64,000 bases of DNA, taken from the NCBI GenBank assembly GCA_003506895.1, contig DNXO01000132.1:91858-155857 (forward strand). The letters are read 5' to 3'. The translations under genes were made by a program, and so were the position numbers. Positions 53,933-62,811 of the stretch are shown here, piece by piece. Below the pieces are notes generated by a model. That model was not told the origin of the DNA and searched no databases. It saw nothing but the letters and a program-made list of their open reading frames with translations. Source of the DNA: Acetobacteraceae bacterium (lineage in GTDB: Bacteria; Pseudomonadota; Alphaproteobacteria; Acetobacterales; Acetobacteraceae). Numbering within the stretch: position 1 is the first letter of the stretch; every line of letters begins with the position of its first letter.

Positions 53933-54685
53933 ATGCGAGCGCAGGATATAATGACCAAGGATGTGGTGACCGCTAAGCCCAACACGCCGGTTCGGGATGC
54001 CGCGAAGTTGATGGTGAAGCACCGCATCAGCGGCCTGCCGGTTGTGGATGCCTCCAACCATCTGGTCGGGATCGTCACCGATGGCGACTTGTATCGGCGG
54101 GCCGAACTCGGTACCGGCAAGCAGCGTCACGGCTGGCTGAAAACCCTTGGCCTGGATGGCACATGGGCAGAGGCCTACGTCGAGGCACATGGACGCACTG
54201 TTCATGACGTCATGACGGCTGACGTGACCGCCGTCACTCCGGCAACGACTATTCGCCAAATCGCCGATGTGTTCGAGAGGAAGCGCATCCACCGCGTCCC
54301 TGTCGTGGCCGGCGGAAAAGTGGTGGGCATCGTCAGCCGGGCAAATCTCGTTCAGGCTTTGGCCGCCATTTCGCCGGAAGAGTTCGACCAGAAAAGAAAC
54401 GATCAGTATGTTCGCGATCTGGTGATAGCCGAGTACAGGCGGCTCCCCTGTGGGCTTCCGTCAGAGTGGAATGTGATCGTCAAGGATGGCGTTGTACACC
54501 TTTGGGGGTTCGTTCCCTCGCTCGCGAATCTGGCTGCGCTGCGGGTGGCCGCGGAGGGGATACCCGGGGTCAAGGGTTTCGTTGACCTCACCTTCGGATA
54601 CAGCGGCCCCGTGGGATCGCGGGAGAACCTTCATTCGCAAGTGACGGTTGTCGAAGCGGACGATGCCGTTGCCGTTGCCGTTTAG
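53933..54685 (+). CDS. CBS-CBS-BON protein, first copy
   Basis: A 250-residue protein with two CBS domains (residues about 7-60 and 90-145; VTDGDLYRRAELGTG, RVPVVAGGKVVGIVSRANLV) and a C-terminal BON domain (residues about 165-225; KDGVVHLWGFVPSLANLAAL). CBS pairs bind adenine nucleotides. A GCGGAGGG ribosome site precedes the ATG. It has a close paralogue next to it. The mycobacterial hypoxia protein Hrp1 is a comparable CBS pair. Confidence 0.88.
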   Translation: MRAQDIMTKDVVTAKPNTPVRDAAKLMVKHRISGLPVVDASNHLVGIVTDGDLYRRAELGTGKQRHGWLKTLGLDGTWAEAYVEAHGRTVHDVMTADVTAVTPATTIRQIADVFERKRIHRVPVVAGGKVVGIVSRANLVQALAAISPEEFDQKRNDQYVRDLVIAEYRRLPCGLPSEWNVIVKDGVVHLWGFVPSLANLAALRVAAEGIPGVKGFVDLTFGYSGPVGSRENLHSQVTVVEADDAVAVAV

Positions 54686-54814
54686 TGCCAGGATCAGGCA
54701 ACCTATGTTCACCCGGAGAGGTGTGCCCGTTATCCAAAGTAGAATGTCGATCGGCATAAGCGCGACGGCCCGACGACGACATCGGTCGTTATCATCAAAA
54801 GAAGGAAATCCGTG

Positions 54815-55570
54815 ATGGAAGCGCGGGACGTAATGACCACCCATGTTGTGACCGTAACGCCAGAGACAGACATAAGAAATATCGCCCGGATCATGATCGA
54901 GCATCACATCAGCGGCGTACCGGTCACCGACACGCTGGGCCACCTGGTTGGGATCGTGACCGACGGAGATCTCTATCGTCGCGGTGAGCTCGGAACGGAT
55001 AGGCAACGAAGCAGTTGGCTGGAACTGTTCGGCCTCGATAGTAAGCTGGCCCGGGAATACGTCGGGACGCATGGACACACCGCGGCCGACGTCATGACCA
55101 CGCGCGTGTTTGCGGTAACCCCGGAAACGCCACTCCGGCAGATCGCGGACCTGTTCGAGAGGGAGCGCATTCGCCGCGTCCCCGTCGTTGCCAACGGGCA
55201 TCTGGTTGGTATCCTGAGCCGAGCCAACCTCGTTCAGGCGTTGGTCTCGACCCCAGCGGAGGATGCCCGGCTGACGTTGAGCGACCAGCAGATCCGCGAT
55301 CTCGTCATCGCCGAATACAAGCGCCTTCCCTGGGGTATGCCGTCCGAAGGGAACGTCATCGTGACCGGTGCGGTCGTGCATCTTTGGGGGTTCGTGCCCT
55401 CCGGGGTGGAACTGGATGCGCTGCGCGTCGCCGCGGAAGGTATTCCCGGCGTCAAACGCTTCGAGGACCATACCTTCAGATACTTCGGAGATGTTGGGGA
55501 CAGACAACGCGTTCCGTCCGAGTTGGTTGTGGAGGAACCCACCGCCGCAACGCCGGAACAACCTCGGTAA
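54815..55570 (+). CDS. CBS-CBS-BON protein, second copy
   Basis: A 251-residue paralogue of the preceding gene with the same architecture: CBS 1 (VTDGDLYRRGELGTD), CBS 2 (IRRVPVVANGHLVGILSRAN) and BON (VTGAVVHLWGFVPSGVELDA). The two are clearly a tandem duplication. The ATG at 54815 follows AGAAGGAAATCC. I see no FNR box of its own in the 129-base gap. Confidence 0.88.
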   Translation: MEARDVMTTHVVTVTPETDIRNIARIMIEHHISGVPVTDTLGHLVGIVTDGDLYRRGELGTDRQRSSWLELFGLDSKLAREYVGTHGHTAADVMTTRVFAVTPETPLRQIADLFERERIRRVPVVANGHLVGILSRANLVQALVSTPAEDARLTLSDQQIRDLVIAEYKRLPWGMPSEGNVIVTGAVVHLWGFVPSGVELDALRVAAEGIPGVKRFEDHTFRYFGDVGDRQRVPSELVVEEPTAATPEQPR

Positions 55571-55646
55571 CAGCGGCAAACGCGCAGATTGATCAAGCCT
55601 CGCATCGGGTCCAAGCTGGTTCCGAACGAACCCCCGGACACCTGAA

Positions 55647-56468
55647 ATGCCATCGATATCGCCCGGACGCATCGGCATCGACGTCGGCCGCAAGCTGCCG
55701 CTGGAAGACGCGATCGGCTGGGCCGGCGCCAACGACGTCGGCATCATCGACATCCAGCTCGACACCGGCGCCAACGTCGTCACCAGCTTCGATGCGGTTC
55801 GGTCGCATGCGATCCGGCGGTCATGCGACCATCACGACATCAGGCTGGGCCTGCACACGCTGTCCGCCGTGAACGTGGCGGAATACGCGCCGCTGGTCGC
55901 CGACGCCGTGGACGCCTACCTGAAAGCCTACATCGATGCCGCCGTCCTGCTGGGTGCCGAGTGGATCGTGGTCCATGCCGGCTTCCATTTCTCTGCCGAC
56001 ATTCCTCAGCGGATGCAGGCCGCGCTGGATCGGCTGAACCGGCTTGCCGACTATGCCGACCACAAATCGATTCTCCTGCTGCTGGAAAACCTGAACAAGG
56101 AACCACCAAACGCCGAAGTCCATTACCTCGCGCACACGATCGAGGAATGGCGCTGGTTCTACGAGAAGCTGTCCTCCCCTGCCCTCCAGCTTTCGTTCAC
56201 CGCCAATCACGCGCATCTGGTGCCGGAAGGCGTCAGCGGGTTCCTGGGCGCGATGCCGCTCGCCCGGGTCCGCGAGGTCCGCCTGGCGGACTGCTTCCGC
56301 AACGGCGATGAAGAACATCTGAATCCCGGCCAGGGCGATTTCGATTTCCCCGGACTGTTCAAGGCACTGGAGGGCGCGGGCTACACCGGCCACTACATGA
56401 ACGCCTTCGGCTCGCTGGATGACATGCTGAAGGCGCGCACAGTGTTTGCGGGATTGGCGACGGACTGA
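55647..56468 (+). CDS. Sugar phosphate isomerase/epimerase-like TIM barrel
   Basis: A 273-residue protein of the xylose isomerase-like/AP endonuclease 2 fold. Typical: GLHTLSAVNVAEYAPL, EWIVVHAGFHF, LLLENLNKE and NAFGSLDDML. Residues that would bind metal (Glu in LLLEN, His in TANHAHL, Asp in RLADCF) are present. The substrate is unknown; its position after CBS genes gives no pathway. Confidence 0.78.
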   Translation: MPSISPGRIGIDVGRKLPLEDAIGWAGANDVGIIDIQLDTGANVVTSFDAVRSHAIRRSCDHHDIRLGLHTLSAVNVAEYAPLVADAVDAYLKAYIDAAVLLGAEWIVVHAGFHFSADIPQRMQAALDRLNRLADYADHKSILLLLENLNKEPPNAEVHYLAHTIEEWRWFYEKLSSPALQLSFTANHAHLVPEGVSGFLGAMPLARVREVRLADCFRNGDEEHLNPGQGDFDFPGLFKALEGAGYTGHYMNAFGSLDDMLKARTVFAGLATD

Positions 56469-56503
56469 CACACTCCTTTTGTCCAAGAACCAAGGGGATC
56501 AAC

Positions 56504-57661
56504 ATGCCTCACCTGCGAGCATACCTGCTGACAACGGCCGTCCTGTTACTTCCGGCAGCCGCGATGGCCGACGTCGTTCTTTCGTCTAACGATGGCCACA
56601 CCGTGATGGACGCCAGCAAAGCCATGGTTGCCCCAAGTCCCGCCGGGGCGGACACGGTCACGGTCATCGACGTCAAATCTTATCCGCCAAAAATCAAGGC
56701 GACGTTCGAGGCCCCGGGAAGCGTCGTCGGGCCACCGGGCGCGATCTGGATCAGCAAGGACGAAAGCTGGGGTATCGTGACGTCCGCCACCAAAGCGGAT
56801 GCGGCAGCCGCCAAGACCGGGGGAATCGGCCCCGATGACCGTGTCGCGGTGTTCGACCTGACCAGCAATCCGCCAAAGGTGACGCAGAACCTGACCTCCG
56901 GCGCGGGCGCCACACAGGTCCGCATTTCGCCCGACGGCACATTGGCGCTGATCGCCAACCGCACCGAGGGCACGGTTTCCGTATTCACCGTTAAGGACAA
57001 GCAACTTACACAAGCCGGCAAGGTGGATACCGGGAACGCGAAATCCCTGCCCAGCGCCGTAGTCTTCGTTGACGGCAAGACGGCCTTGCTGACCCGCAGC
57101 GGCGACAACATGGTCAGCGTGCTGCACATCGACGGCACCACCGTAACGATCGACCCCAGGCCGATCACCACCGCCATCGGGCCCTACACAATGGACATCA
57201 ACCCGTCCCACACCCTGGCGGCGGTGTCCAACATGGGGCGCGGCGACGGCGACCAGGACTCGGTCAGCCTGATCGACCTCACCTCGAAACCCTACCACAC
57301 AGTCGGCACCTTCGGCGTGCCGAGCGGGCCGGAACCGATGAAGTTCTCGCCGGACGGAAAGTATCTGGCCGTCGGCGCGCAAAACGGCAGCACCAAGCCT
57401 GCGTCCCATCCCTTCTACCACGCCAAGGGCCTGCTGGGTCTCTACGCGGTTGAGGGCAAGACGCTCCACAAGATCGCAGAGGCGCCAGTTGGCCCGTGGG
57501 CCGAGGCGGTCGCGTTCTCCCGCGACGGCAAGACGGTGCTGGTCCAAAGCATGCAGGACCGGGAGATCAACGTCTTCCGTTGGGACGGGAAAACCCTGAC
57601 AGCCGGGAAAAACCTCCCGATCCAAGGTGCCGGGCCGGAATCCTTCGCCACCGCCTGGTAA
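56504..57661 (+). CDS. Secreted YncE-like beta-propeller protein
   Basis: A 385-residue exported protein. Signal peptide MPHLRAYLLTTAVLLLPAAA with cleavage near AMA-D. Repeated blades with patterns such as ISPDGTLALIANRTEGTVSV and FSPDGKYLAVGAQNGST fit a seven-bladed lactonase/YncE-type propeller. No catalytic activity can be assigned. It is 35 bases after the TIM-barrel gene and may be cotranscribed with it. Confidence 0.8.
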   Translation: MPHLRAYLLTTAVLLLPAAAMADVVLSSNDGHTVMDASKAMVAPSPAGADTVTVIDVKSYPPKIKATFEAPGSVVGPPGAIWISKDESWGIVTSATKADAAAAKTGGIGPDDRVAVFDLTSNPPKVTQNLTSGAGATQVRISPDGTLALIANRTEGTVSVFTVKDKQLTQAGKVDTGNAKSLPSAVVFVDGKTALLTRSGDNMVSVLHIDGTTVTIDPRPITTAIGPYTMDINPSHTLAAVSNMGRGDGDQDSVSLIDLTSKPYHTVGTFGVPSGPEPMKFSPDGKYLAVGAQNGSTKPASHPFYHAKGLLGLYAVEGKTLHKIAEAPVGPWAEAVAFSRDGKTVLVQSMQDREINVFRWDGKTLTAGKNLPIQGAGPESFATAW

Positions 57662-57668
57662 TCGGAAA

Positions 57669-57694
57669 GGGCCGGGCGCATCAGCACCCGGCCC
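57669..57694. terminator. GC-rich hairpin between convergent genes
   Basis: GGGCCGGG pairs with CCCGGCCC around a 10-base loop, 7 bases after the propeller stop and 64 before the comF stop. No clear T-run. Confidence 0.55.
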
Positions 57695-57758
57695 GACTGG
57701 TTACTGCCCAGACGGCTCCTCGACCGTAGCAGAGCCCTCAAGCTGGCCGGCATGCCGC

Positions 57759-58568
57759 CTACCGCAACCTGGGATCGGGAACCCGAGCGGCCACCAGCAC
57801 ATCGACGGCCGCGGCGCCGGCGGCCAGAAGCGCGGCTGCACAGGCGCTGCCCGTGGCGCCCGAGGTCATGACATCGTCGATCAGCAACATCGTCCGCCCA
57901 GCTATCATCTCTCGCCGCGACGGCCGCACCTCGATCGATCCGGCGACCTCATTCGCACGCTCTTCCGGGCCTTTCTCCTCCAGCGGTGCGGTCCGCCTCG
58001 TTCTGATCAGCATGTCCGGCACCACGCGCCGGTTCGCCACCCGGCCGATCGCCAGCGCCAGAACCGCCGCCTGGTTGTACTTCCGTTGAAACAACCGGCG
58101 CCGGTGAAGCGGCACGGGCACCAGCACGTCGGCCCGCTCCAGCAGCGCCGCACCTGCCCGAACCATCATGGGCGCAAGAATCGCGGCAAGGTCCACCCGA
58201 TCGGCGTGCTTCAAGGGCAGGATCAATCGCCGCGCCTGATCGTCGTATCGAAGCGCCGCCCTGGCGATCCGGAAGGTCGGGGGACGGTCCTGGCACCCCG
58301 GACAAATCGCCTCGGCACCGCCTTGATCGGCCGACGCAAACGGCACGCCGCAACGCGAGCAGAACGGCGCGGCAATGAACTGCGTGCGTCCGAAACAGTC
58401 CGCGCAAAGCCGCCCATGTGCATCGACCGGGTTGTCGCAGGCCGCGCATCGGGGCGGCAGCGCCAGATCGACGATCCGGCGCGCCGCGGAGCCAAGGCTG
58501 AAATCAGGCCGCTGCGTGGGTTTCTCCGGGGATACCGAACACCACCGTGCCATCACGTTCGATCTCAT
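57759..58568 (-). CDS. comF: ComF family phosphoribosyltransferase-like protein
   Basis: A 269-residue ComF-like protein, linked to DNA uptake or replication-fork repair. Zinc-type Cys pairs (CAAC, CADC, CSRC, CPGC) at residues about 40-95 precede a PRT domain with MLLIDDVMTSGATGSACA. The start at 58568 overlaps the upstream rhodanese gene by 65 bases; a second ATG at 58553 is possible. Adjacent to a methyltransferase locus as in other alphaproteobacteria. Confidence 0.87.
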   Translation of the reverse strand: MRSNVMARWCSVSPEKPTQRPDFSLGSAARRIVDLALPPRCAACDNPVDAHGRLCADCFGRTQFIAAPFCSRCGVPFASADQGGAEAICPGCQDRPPTFRIARAALRYDDQARRLILPLKHADRVDLAAILAPMMVRAGAALLERADVLVPVPLHRRRLFQRKYNQAAVLALAIGRVANRRVVPDMLIRTRRTAPLEEKGPEERANEVAGSIEVRPSRREMIAGRTMLLIDDVMTSGATGSACAAALLAAGAAAVDVLVAARVPDPRLR

Positions 58569-60108
58569 GCACCAGATCGATTTCCCACGACAGATAGGCG
58601 TTCATCGCCTCCTCGATGCCGGAGTTCCGGTCGTAGGGACGCAGGTAGAAATCGATGCAAGCCTCGTCGGGGGGCGATGTGCGGTCTTTCACCAGGGGGC
58701 GGCCGAACGCGTGCCACGCGTCATTACCGCCATCCAACACCCGCACCTGAGCCTTGGTCAGCCCCTTGACCTCCGGCACGGCCAGGCGCGCCAGCATGCC
58801 GTCCGGTGACGTAATGACCACATGACGGGCCGCGGCGAGCGATGGGCCGATAGCGGCCAGCCGTGCCCGAACGCCCCAGATCGCGCCGGAAATGTGTCCA
58901 TCGCGGAAGTCAACGCTGCGCCCGACGTCAACCACCAGCGTGGCATCGCCGCTGTCCATCAGATGCACCAAACCCATCACATCAACCAGATCGACAGGCG
59001 CGGCGAGTTCCGGCACAGCAACCGGCGCGACGCCCGAAGCGCGAACCGCCTCCAGCCCGCCTTCGACAACGAACACGTCACGATGGCCCATTTGCCGCAG
59101 CCACGCGGCAGACATCCGCGCACGAACCCCGGAGTCGTCGATCAATACGATGCGGGCGTTCCGCACGCCGACCCAGGTATCCGTCGCCTGAACCAACTGC
59201 CCGCCAGGCGCGTTGCGGCTGCCGGGGCGGTGTCCGGCACGAAACTCGACCGGATCGCGCACATCCAGCACATACAGCGTCCGATCCGGATCATCCTCGA
59301 ACCGGGTCAAATCCAGCGGCCCGATCACCCCCACCCCGGACTCGTCAGCGAAGGCCCGCGCACGCTGCAACGCCAGGGCTGCCGTCTTCGGCGTTCCGGG
59401 CTGGAATTTCTCGGTCCGCCCGCGATCGCAGCGCAGCCCCGCGAGTTCCCATCCCATCGTGCCGTTACGCAGCGCCACCACCTTGTTCGGGATGCCCGCT
59501 CGGCGCAGGCTCTCGGCCCCCATGATGCTGCGCGTCCGGCCAGCGCAATTGACCACCACCAGCGTCTTCGGATCGGGCACCAAGTCGCCGATGCGGTACG
59601 CGAGTTCGCCGCCCGGCACGCTGATCCCCGTCGGGATCGACATCCGGGTGAATTCCTCCAGCGTGCGGCTGTCCAGCACCACCATATCGCGGTGGGAGTC
59701 GATCAACGCCTTCAGTTCCAGCGCATCCACGCTTTCCGTGCCGTAGTGGTGTTCAACCCACTCACCGAACGCCTTGGACGGAACATTGACACCGCTGAAC
59801 AGCACATAGCCCGCCGCTTCCCACGCCTTGGTGCCACCATCCAGCACCGAGACGTCGGTGCAGCCGATGGATTCAAGCCAGGCGGCGAGCGTCTCCGCGA
59901 TGCCCCGCCCGTCATCGACACAGCACACCCGTGTCGCCGGCCGCGGCAGCAACGCCCGCGCTCGGATTTCCTTCCGCGCCAAGCCGCAGGGGATCGCCCA
60001 GAACAGGTGCGAGGTGCCGAACTCACCATCCTCCCGGGCATCCAGCAGGGCGAGTTCCTGCCCATCGGTGATCCAGCCTCGCAGTGTGTCGGCGCTGATA
60101 CGGTTCAT
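58504..60108 (-). CDS. Four-domain rhodanese-like protein
   Basis: A 534-residue protein of four rhodanese repeats (about residues 8-110, 130-235, 265-370 and 390-490). Active-site loops differ: domain 1 has CCVDDGRG, domain 2 the canonical-looking VVNCAGRTRS, domain 3 LIDDSGVR and domain 4 ITSPDGML. Only domains 1 and 2 have a Cys in that place. It probably moves sulfur or binds sulfane sulfur, using domain 2. Its 3' end overlaps comF. Confidence 0.85.
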   Translation of the reverse strand: MNRISADTLRGWITDGQELALLDAREDGEFGTSHLFWAIPCGLARKEIRARALLPRPATRVCCVDDGRGIAETLAAWLESIGCTDVSVLDGGTKAWEAAGYVLFSGVNVPSKAFGEWVEHHYGTESVDALELKALIDSHRDMVVLDSRTLEEFTRMSIPTGISVPGGELAYRIGDLVPDPKTLVVVNCAGRTRSIMGAESLRRAGIPNKVVALRNGTMGWELAGLRCDRGRTEKFQPGTPKTAALALQRARAFADESGVGVIGPLDLTRFEDDPDRTLYVLDVRDPVEFRAGHRPGSRNAPGGQLVQATDTWVGVRNARIVLIDDSGVRARMSAAWLRQMGHRDVFVVEGGLEAVRASGVAPVAVPELAAPVDLVDVMGLVHLMDSGDATLVVDVGRSVDFRDGHISGAIWGVRARLAAIGPSLAAARHVVITSPDGMLARLAVPEVKGLTKAQVRVLDGGNDAWHAFGRPLVKDRTSPPDEACIDFYLRPYDRNSGIEEAMNAYLSWEIDLVHEIERDGTVVFGIPGETHAAA

Positions 60109-60195
60109 GTGGCGGACGCCCTCCTAACGAATGGGGACGGTAGTGCCGAGGTGGACCGCTTGGCAACGGCACCGAGCGGGCGCACATGGCGGTTC

Positions 60196-60978
60196 ATGGA
60201 CTCTATGCTGGTATTTGATCGCCTCGCCGTCCGCCGCCACCGCGATCGGGCGGCCCGAACCGTGGATCAGGTGGCCGATGTGCTGCGCGACGCGGCGGAA
60301 CGGCTGCTGGACCGTCTGGACGACACCAACCGCCGGTTCACCGATGCGCTGGACGTCGGCGGCCGCGGTGTCGTCGCCCCGCTGCTGCGGGCGCGCGGGA
60401 TGCGGGTGGTCAGTTGCGACCTGTCCCCGGCGATGGCGGCGGCGAACGGCGGCCTTTGCGTGGCGGCGGACGAGGAATGCCTGCCGTTCGCGCCCGGCAG
60501 CTTCGATCTGATCGTCGCGAGCCTGTCGCTGCACTGGATCAACGACCTGCCCGGCGCACTTCTACAGTTGCGGCGGGCACTACGGCCGGAAGGTCTGTTG
60601 CTCGCCAGCCTGCCGGCGCTGGGGACGCTGGCGGAATTGCGGTTCGCGCTGACCGAGGCGGAGGCCGAGATCGCTGGCGGCGCCTCGCCGCGTGTGTCGC
60701 CGTTCCCGGAACTGCGCGACTGCGCCCACCTTCTGCAACGCGCCGGTTTCACCCTGCCGGTCGCGGATGTGGAGGATATCCGGCTGCTGTACGCCAACCC
60801 GTTCGCGCTGCTGACAGACCTGCGGGCGGCAGGCGAAACCAACGCCATCCGGGAACGGTCGCGATCCGTGCCGAACCGGGCCCTGTTCCCGGCGGCCCTG
60901 GCCCGCGTGCCGGCGGACGGCGACAGGATCGGTGTGTCGCTGCGGATGGCGGTGATGACCGGGTGGGCACCCGGTTAG
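60196..60978 (+). CDS. SAM-dependent methyltransferase (BioC/NDUFAF5-like)
   Basis: A 260-residue class I methyltransferase. SAM motifs: ALDVGGRGVVAPLLRARG, SCDLSPAMAAANGG, LPFAPGSFDLIVASLSLHW and LRRALRPEGLLLASLP. The N-terminus MLVFDRLAVRRHRDRAAR resembles NDUFAF5-type proteins. Start at 60196 or 60205. It is divergent from the rhodanese gene; the long frame that runs upstream over that gene is not real. Confidence 0.85.
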   Translation: MDSMLVFDRLAVRRHRDRAARTVDQVADVLRDAAERLLDRLDDTNRRFTDALDVGGRGVVAPLLRARGMRVVSCDLSPAMAAANGGLCVAADEECLPFAPGSFDLIVASLSLHWINDLPGALLQLRRALRPEGLLLASLPALGTLAELRFALTEAEAEIAGGASPRVSPFPELRDCAHLLQRAGFTLPVADVEDIRLLYANPFALLTDLRAAGETNAIRERSRSVPNRALFPAALARVPADGDRIGVSLRMAVMTGWAPG

Positions 60979-60988
60979 CTGACGAAGG

Positions 60989-61975
60989 CTACCCCCCCGT
61001 GACACTCATATGCCGCGCCACCGCCGGCTTATCGTGCCGCCGGTCGATGATGAAGTCGTGGCCCTTCGGCTTGCGGGAAATCGCCTCCCGGATCGCATCG
61101 TCCAACTGATCGTCCGTCACCCCCGCCCGCAACAGCGAGCGGAAATCGGCGGAGTCATCCTGACCCAGACACATGTAAAGCGTGCCGGTGCAGGTCAGCC
61201 GCACCCGGTTGCAGCTTTCGCAGAAATTGTGGGTCATCGGCGTGATGAAACCGATCCGCCGCCCGGTTTCCTTCACCGTGTAATACCGCGCCGGACCGCC
61301 TGTCTTGTAGTCGGTATCCTCCAGCGTCCAGGTCTTCCGCAGCCGCGCACGCACCACCGACAGCGGCAGATATTGGTCCGTGCGGTCGCCGGTGATGTCG
61401 CCCATGGGCATGGTCTCGATCAGGCACAGGTCGAACCCATGCTCGCCGCACCAGGCCAACATGCCGTCGAACTCGGCCTCGTTGACGCCCTTCATCGCAA
61501 CCGCGTTGATCTTCACCGCCAGCCCAGCGGCCTTGGCGGCGAAAATCCCGTCCAGCGTCTGCTCGATCTTTCCCCAGCGGGTGATGTCGGTGAACTTGAC
61601 CGGGTCCAGCGTATCCAGCGACACGTTGATCCGCTTCACGCCGGAGGCGGCCAGCGTCGCCGCGTGCTTGGTCAACTGGGAGCCGTTGGTTGTCACCGTC
61701 AGCTCATCCAGCCCGTGCCCCAGCCGCTCACCCAGTTTGCCGAACAGGCTCATGACATCACGCCGCACCAAGGGCTCTCCGCCGGTGATACGGATTTTCG
61801 TGGTCCCCAGGCGAATGAACGCCGAACACAGCCGGTCCAGTTCCTCAAGCGTCAGCAGGTCGCGCTTGGGCAGGAACGTCATGTCCTCGGCCATGCAATA
61901 AACGCAGCGCAGGTCGCACCTGTCAGTCACCGAAACCCGCAGGTAGGTGATCGCTCTGCCGAACGGATCGATCAT
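60989..61975 (-). CDS. moaA: GTP 3',8-cyclase (MoaA)
   Basis: A 328-residue radical-SAM enzyme that starts molybdopterin synthesis with MoaC. The SAM cluster is RCDLRCVYCMAED (C-x3-C-x2-C). The second cluster is FCESCNRVRLTC. The C-terminal GG (SVTGG) needed for activity is present. It converges on the methyltransferase gene. Confidence 0.96.
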   Translation of the reverse strand: MIDPFGRAITYLRVSVTDRCDLRCVYCMAEDMTFLPKRDLLTLEELDRLCSAFIRLGTTKIRITGGEPLVRRDVMSLFGKLGERLGHGLDELTVTTNGSQLTKHAATLAASGVKRINVSLDTLDPVKFTDITRWGKIEQTLDGIFAAKAAGLAVKINAVAMKGVNEAEFDGMLAWCGEHGFDLCLIETMPMGDITGDRTDQYLPLSVVRARLRKTWTLEDTDYKTGGPARYYTVKETGRRIGFITPMTHNFCESCNRVRLTCTGTLYMCLGQDDSADFRSLLRAGVTDDQLDDAIREAISRKPKGHDFIIDRRHDKPAVARHMSVTGG

Positions 61976-62176
61976 GGTTGGTCGATATCTCCTTCGAGGC
62001 CCGGGTCCATGCCCTGGCCTGCCATTATACGGTGTTCTTCATGAGTTGCGCCATCAGGGCAGCAGGTTCAAGGCCATCGCCTCTTGCACGGCCCAAAACA
62101 GCCGAGCGATATCTCGACTCCGGCGTGCAACAGGATCATCGTGGGGCGGAACGAACAGTAGAATAGCGGAGAGTCT

Positions 62177-62713
62177 ATGTCCGGCACACATGGAGCGCTG
62201 CGCTTGATCGAACGTGTTTCGGCACACCTGTTCGATGCCCTTGACGACAGGCCATCCGTCAGTGATCGCCGCGCCTTGTATTGCGCGGCATGGGTGCCCT
62301 CGGACCAACCCCTGCCCTTGCCCCGGATCGCCGCCCTGGCTCGGGGTCTGCCCCACACGATCCAAACCGATCTGGCCACCCTGGCGGAAACCACGACTTT
62401 CCCACCCGCCAAGGGGCGTGTGTTGCTGAACCTGCTGCTGCTGGCGGCCGACAGCCTTCCAGGCGGCGGTCAAATCGCCCTGGCTGGAACCGCCGAGGAT
62501 CTCTTCATCCGGATCGCCGGCCCCAAGGCATCCTGGCCCCCCGGCACGGCCTTGTGCCTGGTCAACGAAGCCGAGGCGCTGTCGGCCCTGAATGATGGGC
62601 GGAACCTTCAGATGGCGTTCACCGCGGTGCTCGCTCACGCCGTCGGAATACGTTTGTCTTCGCTATTGTCGCCTTCCGGGGCAAGCGAACCGGCAATTCT
62701 GCATTTCGGCTGA
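62177..62713 (+). CDS. ChpT-like histidine phosphotransferase
   Basis: A 178-residue protein related to the ChpT histidine phosphotransferase fold (LIERVSAHLFDALD near the start, AKGRVLLNLLLLAADSLPGG in the centre, and a degenerate ATPase-like half with FIRIAGP). The usual phospho-His of ChpT is not certain: no clear His-Asp pair is visible, although residue 29 onwards keeps the general pattern. It is 98 bases upstream of cheA, suggesting a phosphotransfer or adaptor role in chemotaxis. The gap to cheA is AT-rich. Confidence 0.6.
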   Translation: MSGTHGALRLIERVSAHLFDALDDRPSVSDRRALYCAAWVPSDQPLPLPRIAALARGLPHTIQTDLATLAETTTFPPAKGRVLLNLLLLAADSLPGGGQIALAGTAEDLFIRIAGPKASWPPGTALCLVNEAEALSALNDGRNLQMAFTAVLAHAVGIRLSSLLSPSGASEPAILHFG

Positions 62714-62811
62714 GAAAACGAAAAAAAAATCGCCGGCATTTACTTTTTGTTTGCAAAGTCCTGCCAAGGATTGCCTCCCGCCCGAACACCGGGCTGCCAA
62801 AGGGGGCTGCC

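Noticed and set aside
58822..60195. Long plus-strand open frame reading into the methyltransferase gene
   Set aside because: It lies opposite the rhodanese gene and has low-complexity Arg/Pro composition; the methyltransferase fold begins only at 60196.
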